This document shows positions 1-5,985 of a DNA stretch of 13,671 nt, one piece after another. Position numbers and translations under genes: made by a program. The notes beneath the pieces are model-generated. The model was not told the DNA's origin and made no database searches. It saw only the letters and a program-made list of their open reading frames with translations. Origin of the DNA: Burkholderiales bacterium (GTDB taxonomy: Bacteria; Pseudomonadota; Gammaproteobacteria; Burkholderiales; Burkholderiaceae_C). Location: NCBI GenBank assembly GCA_947372225.1, contig CANBSV010000073.1, positions 1 to 13,671 on the forward strand. Direction: 5' to 3'. How positions within the stretch are numbered: the stretch's first letter is position 1; every line of letters starts with the position of its first letter.

Positions 1-399
1 GCCGCCAAGGACGTGGCCATGCACGTGGCCGCGATGAAGCCGGTGTCGCTGGCTGCGTCCGACGTGCCCGCCGCTCTGATCGAGAAGGAGCGCTCGATCG
101 CGTCGCAAAAGGCCGAAGAAGATGCCGAAAAGGCAGTGGCCGAAGGCAAGGCACCTCAGTCGGCCGAAATCGTCGCCAAGCGCGTCGAGGGCTCGGTGCA
201 GAAGTACCTCAAGGAAGTCAGCCTGTTCAACCAGGCCTTCGTCAAAAACGACAAGCAGACCGTCGAGGCCATGCTCAAGGCCGCCAACACGCAGGTCAAG
301 GGCTTCGTGCTGTACGTCGTGGGTGAAGGTATCGAGAAGAAGGTGGATGACTTTGCCGCTGAAGTCGCTGCGCAAGTGGCCGCTGCAAAAGGGGCCTGA
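1..399 (+). CDS. tsf: Elongation factor EF-Ts, C-terminal part (5' end cut by window edge)
   Basis: EF-Ts is the guanine nucleotide exchange factor that removes GDP from EF-Tu during translation elongation in the cytoplasm. The reading frame is open from the first base and ends at TGA 397-399, giving 132 C-terminal residues of a protein usually near 290-310 residues. It opens in the DVAMHVAAMKP region, which matches the second EF-Ts signature. The dimerisation-domain stretch with EIVAKRVEGSVQKYLKEVSL and FNQAFVKND follows, then an Ala/Lys-rich tail. The start lies outside the window, so the GTG at 13 and ATG at 19 are internal codons. The neighbour pyrH and the known rpsB-tsf-pyrH-frr order support the call. 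A GC-rich hairpin follows 13 bases after the stop. Confidence 0.96.
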   Translation, partial: AAKDVAMHVAAMKPVSLAASDVPAALIEKERSIASQKAEEDAEKAVAEGKAPQSAEIVAKRVEGSVQKYLKEVSLFNQAFVKNDKQTVEAMLKAANTQVKGFVLYVVGEGIEKKVDDFAAEVAAQVAAAKGA

Positions 400-411
400 T
401 CCCCGGGCGAT

Positions 412-437
412 CTCCCCGCAGCATCGCCTGCGGGGAG
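412..437 (+). terminator. Hairpin after tsf: probable weak intrinsic terminator or attenuator
   Basis: CTCCCCGCAG (412-421) pairs perfectly with CTGCGGGGAG read as 428-437 (CTGCGGGGAG), a 10-bp GC-rich stem closing the 6-base loop CATCGC. The T-rich tract behind it is poor: GCTCCGTTTAG holds only three consecutive T. It therefore looks like an incomplete terminator that could reduce read-through from the highly expressed rpsB-tsf unit into pyrH. A processing or mRNA-stabilising hairpin is an alternative. The stem is read directly from the sequence; the function is inferred from its shape and its place in the 83-bp tsf-pyrH gap. Confidence 0.55.
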
Positions 438-482
438 GCTCCGTTTAGACTCTCGCGATCGTCACGAACAGGAAAGGACTTC

Positions 483-1193
483 ATGCCAGCTTACAAGCGC
501 ATCCTGCTCAAACTGTCCGGCGAAGCCCTGATGGGCGATGACTCCTACGGCATCAATCGCGCCACCATCGTGCGCATGGTGCGCGAGGTGCAAGAAGTGA
601 CACTGCTGGGCTGTGAAGTGGCCGTCGTGATCGGTGGCGGCAACATCTTTCGTGGTGTGGCAGGTGGCTCGGTCGGCATGGACCGGGCAACCGCCGATTA
701 CATGGGCATGCTGGCCACCGTGATGAACGCGCTGGCCCTGGCCGACACGATGCGTCAGGAAGGCATGACCGCGCGCGTGATGTCGGCCATCGCGATCGAG
801 CAGGTGGTTGAGCCTTACGTGCGTCCGAAGGCGCTGCAATACCTCGAAGAAGGCAAGGTGGTCATCTTCGCGGCAGGCACCGGCAACCCGTTTTTCACGA
901 CTGACACCGCAGCCGCGCTGCGCGGTGCCGAGATCGGGGCCCAGATCGTGTTGAAGGCGACCAAGGTGGACGGCGTGTACAGCGCCGACCCCAAGAAGGA
1001 TCCTGCCGCCACCCGCTATTCGCACATCAGCTTTGACGAAGCGATCCATCGCAATTTGCAGGTGCTCGACGCCACTGCCTTCGCTTTGTGTCGTGATCAG
1101 AAGTTGCCCATCAAGGTGTTCAGCATCTTCAAGCCGGGTGCGCTCAAACGCGTGGTGCTGGGCGAGGACGAGGGCACCCTCGTCCATGTGTAA
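483..1193 (+). CDS. pyrH: Uridylate (UMP) kinase
   Basis: PyrH phosphorylates UMP to UDP with ATP in the cytoplasm, an essential step of pyrimidine nucleotide synthesis that feeds RNA, DNA and UDP-sugar pools. The 236-residue protein has the length usual for the bacterial hexameric amino-acid-kinase-fold enzyme. Visible motifs are KRILLKLSGEAL (5-16), the glycine-rich GGGNIFRG (51-58), MDRATADYMGMLATVMNAL (66-84), GTGNPFFTTDTAAALRG (132-148) and the nucleotide-binding KATKVDGVY (158-166). The start is ATG 483, with a strong purine-rich ribosome binding site AGGAAAGGA at 470-478. It follows tsf after 83 bp including a hairpin and precedes frr by 24 bp, as in many proteobacteria. Bacterial UMP kinases are typically UTP-inhibited and GTP-activated; that is family knowledge and is not visible here. 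Confidence 0.98.
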   Translation: MPAYKRILLKLSGEALMGDDSYGINRATIVRMVREVQEVTLLGCEVAVVIGGGNIFRGVAGGSVGMDRATADYMGMLATVMNALALADTMRQEGMTARVMSAIAIEQVVEPYVRPKALQYLEEGKVVIFAAGTGNPFFTTDTAAALRGAEIGAQIVLKATKVDGVYSADPKKDPAATRYSHISFDEAIHRNLQVLDATAFALCRDQKLPIKVFSIFKPGALKRVVLGEDEGTLVHV

Positions 1194-1217
1194 AACCGTT
1201 GTGAGCAGGAACAGGCG

Positions 1218-1778
1218 ATGAGCATTGCCGACATCAAGAAGAACGCCGAGCAGAAGATGGCCCGTTCGGTGGAATCGTTCAAGAACGAAATTCACAAGAT
1301 CCGCACCGGGCGTGCCCACCCCGGCATCCTGGATCAGGTCCAGGTCGACTACTACGGCTCTGACGTGCCCATCACCCAAGTGGCCAACGTGACCTTGCTC
1401 GACGCCCGCACGATCAGCGTGCAGCCCTGGGAAAAGGGCATGGGGGCGAAGATCGAAAAGGCCATCCGCGAGAGTGACTTGGGCCTGAACCCGTCGACTC
1501 AGGGCGATTTGATCCGCGTGCCGATGCCCGCGCTCACCGAAGAGCGTCGCAAGGACTTGACCAAGGTCGTGCGCAACGCCGGGGAGGACGCCCGCATCGC
1601 CGTGCGCAATTTGCGACGTGACGCCAATGAGCATGCCAAACGACTGCTCAAGGACAAGGAAATCTCCGAGGACGACGAGCGGCGTTCGCTTGATGAGGTT
1701 CAAAAGCTGACTGATCGCACCATCGCCGAGATCGACCGGTTGGTGACGGCCAAAGAAGCTGAGGTGATGGCGGTATGA
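1218..1778 (+). CDS. frr: Ribosome recycling factor
   Basis: RRF works with EF-G to split post-termination ribosomes into subunits so they can start again. The 186-residue product matches the usual length of about 185. Seen in the sequence: the N-terminal helix with the family signature KIRTGRAHPGILD (27-39), the beta-rich domain II from VDYYGSDVPI (43-52) through ISVQPWEK (66-73), and the C-terminal helices with RRKDLTKVVRNAGEDARIAVRN (110-131) and the highly charged RRDANEHAKRLLKDKEISED (133-152). ATG 1218 is preceded by AGGA at 1207-1210. The gene lies 24 bp after pyrH and probably shares its transcript. Its final codons carry a GAGGTGA sequence (1761-1767), and its stop overlaps an ATG (ATGA 1775-1778) that could open a short downstream ORF. 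Confidence 0.98.
   Translation: MSIADIKKNAEQKMARSVESFKNEIHKIRTGRAHPGILDQVQVDYYGSDVPITQVANVTLLDARTISVQPWEKGMGAKIEKAIRESDLGLNPSTQGDLIRVPMPALTEERRKDLTKVVRNAGEDARIAVRNLRRDANEHAKRLLKDKEISEDDERRSLDEVQKLTDRTIAEIDRLVTAKEAEVMAV
1761..1767 (+). promoter_or_regulatory. Strong Shine-Dalgarno-like site inside the 3' end of frr
   Basis: GAGGTGA matches seven consecutive bases of the extended consensus AGGAGGTGA and lies seven bases before the ATG at 1775. It is better than the region in front of the uppS GTG at 1828, which has no clear site. It also encodes residues of frr, so it could be coincidental. The placement suggests ribosome loading at 1775 followed by re-initiation at uppS. Confidence 0.35.
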
Positions 1779-1831
1779 CGCGAACCGGCGTTGCATTCAT
1801 GGCTGAGCGCTCGAGACCGGCGATCCAGTGA
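1775..1831 (+). CDS. Candidate 18-codon coupling ORF between frr and uppS
   Basis: ATG 1775 shares bases with the frr stop (ATGA 1775-1778) and has GAGGTGA seven bases upstream. The frame encodes MTRTGVAFMAERSRPAIQ and stops at TGA 1829-1831, which overlaps the uppS GTG start (GTGA 1828-1831). It therefore bridges the whole frr-uppS gap with stop/start overlaps at both ends. The peptide resembles nothing I recognise, and its function, if any, may simply be to deliver terminating ribosomes to uppS. Alternatives are chance, or a one-base sequencing or evolutionary frameshift that once made this the N-terminus of UppS. No sign of protein-level conservation can be judged from one sequence. Confidence 0.3.
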   Translation: MTRTGVAFMAERSRPAIQ

Positions 1832-2571
1832 GCGCATTGCCTGTCGCGTCGAAGATTCCACGTCACATCGCCATCGTGATGGATGGGAATGGCCGTTGGG
1901 CCAAGCGACACTTCAAGCCCAGATTTCTGGGTCACAAGCAAGGCGTCGATACGCTGGTCAAGACCGTGCTCGCATGCGCCGATCGTGGCGTGGAGTTTCT
2001 GACCGTTTTCGCCTTTTCTTCCGAGAACTGGAAGCGTCCCAACGACGAAGTCACGGGGTTGATGTCGCTGGTGCTGCTGGCGGTCTCCAAGTACCTGGCC
2101 GTGATGTCACGCAACGGCGTTCGGGTGCGCATCGTCGGAGACCGGGACAGCCTCGCTCCACATGTGCGCGAGGCCTGGGACCACGCGGAGTCGAGCACCC
2201 GGGGCAACACGCGCATCACCTTGTCGGTGGCCTTCAACTACGGCGGGCGATGGGATGTCGTTCAAGCCTGTCAGCGTGCGATGCGCGACGGGGTCACGGC
2301 GGACCAACTAGACGAGGCTCGCCTGAGCCGCTATATGGCGCTTTGTCACGCGCCCGATCCGGATCTGTTCATCCGCACCGGTGGCGAGGTCCGCATCAGC
2401 AATTTTCTGCTCTGGCAAGCGGCCTATTCGGAGTTGTGCTTCTCGGATTGCCTTTGGCCTGACTTCGGTGAAGCCGAACTGGACGCGGCGCTTGCCGATT
2501 ACGCGGGGCGAGACAGGCGATTTGGATCCATCGAGGATGCGGCCGACGTGGCAGTTTCGTTGGCGGGCTGA
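1828..2571 (+). CDS. uppS: Di-trans,poly-cis-undecaprenyl diphosphate synthase
   Basis: This cis-prenyltransferase adds isopentenyl units to farnesyl diphosphate to make undecaprenyl diphosphate, the lipid carrier for peptidoglycan and other envelope glycans, at the inner face of the cytoplasmic membrane. The 247 residues fit the family. Motifs seen: HIAIVMDGNGRWAK (13-26) with the catalytic Asp19, SSENWKRP (64-71) and RTGGEVRISNFLLWQ (183-197) followed by Glu202. Arg183, Arg189 and Glu202 align with the diphosphate and Mg-binding residues Arg194, Arg200 and Glu213 of E. coli UppS. The start is GTG 1828: the frame is closed upstream by TGA 1804-1806 with no ATG between, and this start gives the short N-terminus usual for the family. 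No clear Shine-Dalgarno precedes it. cdsA follows after 2 bp. Confidence 0.96.
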   Translation: MSALPVASKIPRHIAIVMDGNGRWAKRHFKPRFLGHKQGVDTLVKTVLACADRGVEFLTVFAFSSENWKRPNDEVTGLMSLVLLAVSKYLAVMSRNGVRVRIVGDRDSLAPHVREAWDHAESSTRGNTRITLSVAFNYGGRWDVVQACQRAMRDGVTADQLDEARLSRYMALCHAPDPDLFIRTGGEVRISNFLLWQAAYSELCFSDCLWPDFGEAELDAALADYAGRDRRFGSIEDAADVAVSLAG

Positions 2572-2573
2572 TC

Positions 2574-3410
2574 ATGCTCAAACAACGTGTCCTCACCGCC
2601 ATCGTGCTGCTGCTGGTCTTGCTGCCCGCGCTCTTTGCGTCGGTGGCGTGGCCATTTGCGGCCTTCACCCTGATCTTCGTTTCGGCCGGTGGGTGGGAGT
2701 GGGGTCGGCTCAACGGTGCCGGTGCGCTCGCGTCGATCGCCATGGGGCTTTTGGTCGCAGCCGCCTGCGCTGCGTCATGGGCGACCGGGTGGACCACTGG
2801 CGCGCCGCCGTCGCTTTGGTGGCTTGCGACGGTGGCGTGGGTTTTGGGTGGTGTCTGGGCGCTTCAGGGCGGGCCCGCCGGTTGGGGCAGGCTGGCGCCC
2901 GGCGTGCGCCAGGGCTTGGGTCTCGTTTTGCTGTGGCTCGCATGGCTGGCCATGGCAAGTGCGCGATCTCGAGGTCTCAACTTCATCCTGTCGGTCTTCA
3001 GCGTGGCGTGGGCGTCAGACATCGCAGCCTACTTTGGTGGTCGCGCCTGGGGCCGTCGCAAGCTCGCGATTTCGATCAGTCCAGGGAAGAGCTGGGAGGG
3101 CGTGTGGAGCGGCATGGCAGGCGTGTTGCTGGTGGCTGGGCTGTGGGTGCTTGCCGATCGCCACTGGGCCATGGACTCTTCCAGCCTCTACTCGCGCCTG
3201 CTTTCGTCGTTGGGCCTGCTCGAAATGATTCTGGCGCTGGCGTTCCTGACGGCGATGGGCGTGGTGGGCGACTTGGCTGAATCCCTCGTCAAGCGCCATG
3301 CAGGCGTCAAGGACAGCAGCGGATTGCTCCCCGGCCATGGCGGAGTGCTTGACCGAGCTGACGCGCTGTTGCCGGTGTTTCCCGTGGCCCTTGCGCTGAG
3401 CATTTTTTGA
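2574..3410 (+). CDS. cdsA: Phosphatidate cytidylyltransferase (CDP-diglyceride synthase)
   Basis: CdsA is an integral inner-membrane enzyme that makes CDP-diacylglycerol from phosphatidic acid and CTP, the branch point for all membrane phospholipids. The 278-residue product is very hydrophobic, with several likely membrane helices (about 5-35, 50-70, 80-97, 113-130, 181-195 and 214-232). The C-terminal half has the family features: SDIAAYFGGRAWGRRKL (148-164), ISPGKSWEG (168-176) and the signature GDLAESLVKRHAGVKDSSG (232-250) continuing into LLPGHGGVLDRADALL (251-266) with the conserved Asp pair region. ATG 2574 lies 2 bp after the uppS stop with a weak GGCGGG (2562-2567) upstream, so coupling to uppS is likely. 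dxr begins one base after its stop. Confidence 0.97.
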   Translation: MLKQRVLTAIVLLLVLLPALFASVAWPFAAFTLIFVSAGGWEWGRLNGAGALASIAMGLLVAAACAASWATGWTTGAPPSLWWLATVAWVLGGVWALQGGPAGWGRLAPGVRQGLGLVLLWLAWLAMASARSRGLNFILSVFSVAWASDIAAYFGGRAWGRRKLAISISPGKSWEGVWSGMAGVLLVAGLWVLADRHWAMDSSSLYSRLLSSLGLLEMILALAFLTAMGVVGDLAESLVKRHAGVKDSSGLLPGHGGVLDRADALLPVFPVALALSIF

Positions 3411-3411
3411 C

Positions 3412-4611
3412 ATGACGACTGGCGGACATCGAATGCGGGTGTGCATCCTGGGCTCGACCGGATCGATCGGCACCAGCACGCTCGATGTGCTATCGCGGCA
3501 TGTCGATCGGTTCGAGGTGTTTGCGCTGACTGCGCATCACCGTGTCGACGACTTGCTGGCCCAGTGTCTGGCCTGGCAGCCGAAATTTGCGGTGCTGCCC
3601 GAGCGCGCTCAGGCACAGGCGCTCCAGGCCAGGTTGCGCGATGCCGGCAGCTCCACGGCCGTGCTGTCGGGCGCACAGGCTTTGTGTGAAGTGGCATCTC
3701 ACCCTGAAGTCGATGCAGTGATGGCTGCCATCGTGGGGGCCGCTGGCTTGCCTCCCTGTTTGGCTGCTGCGCGCGCCGGTAAGCGGCTGATGCTGGCCAA
3801 CAAGGAGGCGCTGGTGGTCGGAGGTGCGCTGTTCATGTCGGCGGTGCGCGAAGGCGGCGCGATGCTGCTGCCGATCGACAGTGAGCATTCGGCGATCTTC
3901 CAATGTCTGCCGGAAGACCGCAGCGTGTGGGCTCGGCGCATCGACCACATCATCCTGACCGCATCCGGCGGGCCGTTTCGCACGCGCGACGTGAAGACAT
4001 TTTCCAGCGTGACTCCCGATCAGGCTTGTGCGCACCCCAACTGGGTGATGGGCCGCAAAATTTCGGTGGACTCGGCGACCATGATGAACAAGGCGCTCGA
4101 GGTCATCGAAGCGCGTTGGCTGTTCGATTTGAAGCCAGAGCAGATCAAGGTGGTGCTTCACCCTCAAAGCATCGTCCATTCGATGGTGGTGTGTCGCGAC
4201 AACTCGGTCATGGCTCAGATGGGGACGCCCGACATGCGCGTACCGATCGCCTACGGGCTGTCGTTTCCGGAGCGCATGGTGTCCGGCGCCGGCCTGCTTG
4301 ATTTTCCGGCGCTTGCCGGGCTGACTTTCGAAGAGGCGGATCTCCAGCGCTATCCGGGGCTGTCACTGGCCTGGGAAACCCTGCGTGCGCCTGAGGGCAG
4401 TACCGCAGTGCTCAACGCCGCCAATGAGGTGGCCGTGGCGGCATTCCTGGCAGGTGCCATCCGTTTCGACCACATTCACGAGGTCAATGCGCGCACTCTT
4501 GAGTCGGTGCGTCCCGAACCCGACGAGTGCACCTCCATCGAGTGCTTGATCGAGCTCGATGCCAGGGCACGGCGCGATGCCGCGTTGCATGCGGAGCGTC
4601 TGGCCCAATGA
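3412..4611 (+). CDS. dxr: 1-deoxy-D-xylulose 5-phosphate reductoisomerase
   Basis: Dxr (IspC) rearranges and reduces DXP to 2-C-methyl-D-erythritol 4-phosphate with NADPH, the committed step of the MEP isoprenoid pathway. This pathway supplies the precursors used by UppS in the same cluster, and Dxr is the target of fosmidomycin. Seen in the 399 residues: NADPH-binding GSTGSIG (14-20), LANKEALV (128-135), metal-binding DSEHSA (156-161, Asp156 and Glu158), TASGGPF (183-189), HPNWVMGRKISVDSATMMNK (208-227) with Lys227 and Glu230, and PQSIVHS (251-257). The start is uncertain. ATG 3412 lies one base after cdsA, but ATG 3433 has GGCGGA (3421-3426) six bases upstream and gives an N-terminus (MRVCILGSTG) closer to typical family members. 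The gene ends in an ATGA overlap with rseP. Confidence 0.96.
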   Translation: MTTGGHRMRVCILGSTGSIGTSTLDVLSRHVDRFEVFALTAHHRVDDLLAQCLAWQPKFAVLPERAQAQALQARLRDAGSSTAVLSGAQALCEVASHPEVDAVMAAIVGAAGLPPCLAAARAGKRLMLANKEALVVGGALFMSAVREGGAMLLPIDSEHSAIFQCLPEDRSVWARRIDHIILTASGGPFRTRDVKTFSSVTPDQACAHPNWVMGRKISVDSATMMNKALEVIEARWLFDLKPEQIKVVLHPQSIVHSMVVCRDNSVMAQMGTPDMRVPIAYGLSFPERMVSGAGLLDFPALAGLTFEEADLQRYPGLSLAWETLRAPEGSTAVLNAANEVAVAAFLAGAIRFDHIHEVNARTLESVRPEPDECTSIECLIELDARARRDAALHAERLAQ

Positions 4612-5978
4612 TCACCACCTTGCTGGCATTCATCCTGACGCTCGGTGTGTTGATCGTCGTCCACGAATTCGGCCACTACCGCATTGCAGTGGCCTGTGGC
4701 GTGAAGGTGCTTCGATTCTCGGTGGGGTTTGGGCGCGTCGTGTGGCGCCGTCAGGCCACACCCGACAGCACCGAATTCGTGATCTCCGCGCTGCCCTTCG
4801 GGGGCTACGTGCGCATGCTCGATGAGCGCGAGGCACCCGTGCTGCCGGCCGAGCGGCACCTGGCGTTCAATGCGCAGTCGCTGTGGAAGCGCTCGTTCAT
4901 CGTGGCTGCGGGTCCGGTGGCGAATCTGTTGCTTGCCGTCGTGCTGTATGCCTGTGCCCATTGGATCGGCATGGATGAGCCCAAGGCGCTGCTCAGCGCG
5001 CCGCTGGCGTCCAGCATGGCCGAGCGCGCGGGCCTGCATTCGGGTGACTGGGTTCGCGAGGCTTCAAATGACGGGCAGGACTGGATCGATATTCGATCGG
5101 CCACTGACCTGTCCTGGCACGTGACCCAGGCAGTGCTGAACTCGCAGGCCCTGCACCTGAGGATCACCGACGTCAAAGGCCAGCATGGTCGAGGCGTTGT
5201 TCTTGACCTGGACCAGCTCGACAGCCACGAGATTGACCCCGAGTTGATGCGTCGCGTGGGCTTTGGCGGCGCTTACTCAGAGGCCGTGATGGGCAAGATC
5301 AAGCCCGGTGGTGCAGCCGAGGCTGCCGGCCTGCTGCCCGGCGATCATGTCTGGGCCGTCGATGGCAATCCCATCGCAGACGCATTCAGTTTGCGAGAGG
5401 CCATCCGGGCCAGCGCCTCGGAAGGCGCTCCGATGCCGCAGCACTGGGACGTTGAGCGGGCAGGTCAGCGCCTGGACATCGTTGTCGAGCCGGTGGCCGT
5501 GGACGATGGCGCCAAGCGCATCGGCCGTGTCGATGCCTTTATCGGTGCACCGCCTGAAATGGTCGTTGTGCGCTACGACTTCCTCGAAGGGCTTGCAAAC
5601 GCGCTGACCCGCACCTGGGACATGTCAGCGTTGACGCTGCAGATGTTCGGCAAGATGGTGATCGGACAAGCCTCGCTGAAGAACCTCACGGGGCCGATCA
5701 CGATCGCCGATTACGCCGGTCAGTCGGTGCGAATCGGACTGGCCTACTACCTGGGTTTCTTGGCCGTCGTGAGCATCAGTCTGGGCGTCCTGAACCTCCT
5801 GCCGTTGCCCATGCTCGATGGCGGGCACCTCATGTACCATCTTTTCGAAGCGACGACGGGCCGACCGGTTCCGCAGTTGTGGCTGGAACGCCTGCAGCGC
5901 GGCGGCGCGGCCATCATGTTGGCCTTGATGTCCATCGCCCTATTCAACGACGTGGCCCGCCTTGTGGGCCTGCACTGA
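4608..5978 (+). CDS. rseP: Site-2 intramembrane zinc metalloprotease RseP
   Basis: RseP cleaves membrane-embedded substrates within the inner membrane. In gammaproteobacteria it makes the second cut in anti-sigma factor RseA and so releases sigma-E during envelope stress; it also clears signal-peptide remnants. The 456-residue protein shows the zinc site HEFGH (19-23) in the first membrane helix and GPVANLLLAVVL (102-113) in the second. Two periplasmic PDZ-type regions follow (about 125-215 and 216-305, the second with PGGAAEAAGLLPGD). The third zinc ligand motif NLLPLPMLDGG (396-406, Asp404) and a C-terminal helix complete it. The start is ATG 4608, overlapping the dxr stop by four bases; a longer in-frame version from GTG 4527 would add 27 unfamiliar residues inside dxr and is rejected. 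Its place directly before bamA fits its role in outer-membrane stress signalling. Confidence 0.96.
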   Translation: MITTLLAFILTLGVLIVVHEFGHYRIAVACGVKVLRFSVGFGRVVWRRQATPDSTEFVISALPFGGYVRMLDEREAPVLPAERHLAFNAQSLWKRSFIVAAGPVANLLLAVVLYACAHWIGMDEPKALLSAPLASSMAERAGLHSGDWVREASNDGQDWIDIRSATDLSWHVTQAVLNSQALHLRITDVKGQHGRGVVLDLDQLDSHEIDPELMRRVGFGGAYSEAVMGKIKPGGAAEAAGLLPGDHVWAVDGNPIADAFSLREAIRASASEGAPMPQHWDVERAGQRLDIVVEPVAVDDGAKRIGRVDAFIGAPPEMVVVRYDFLEGLANALTRTWDMSALTLQMFGKMVIGQASLKNLTGPITIADYAGQSVRIGLAYYLGFLAVVSISLGVLNLLPLPMLDGGHLMYHLFEATTGRPVPQLWLERLQRGGAAIMLALMSIALFNDVARLVGLH

Positions 5979-5985
5979 TCCTCCT

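Noticed and set aside
462..1796. Very long antisense reading frame (444 codons) across pyrH and frr
   Set aside because: Its codons lie exactly opposite the sense codons of pyrH and frr. In that register a stop needs a sense TTA, CTA or TCA codon, and these are rare in GC-rich genes, so long open frames arise automatically. The product is His/Asp/Leu/Val-rich and resembles no family.
1791..2462. Alternate + strand frame of 223 codons overlapping uppS
   Set aside because: Arg/Ser-rich out-of-frame translation of uppS; uppS itself has complete catalytic motifs.
2381..3280. Alternate + strand frame of 299 codons overlapping uppS and cdsA
   Set aside because: Crosses two genes with clear family motifs in other frames; composition is typical of GC-rich shadow translation.
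3128..3817. Two GCTGGTGG octamers (3128-3135, 3810-3817) identical to the E. coli Chi site
   Set aside because: Both are in coding sequence rich in CTG and GTG codons, and the Chi sequence of this lineage is not known to me; chance is sufficient.
4527..4607. 27-residue N-terminal extension of RseP from an upstream GTG
   Set aside because: It lies inside dxr and would put a charged, Cys-rich stretch before the first membrane helix; ATG 4608 places HEFGH at the normal distance from the N-terminus.
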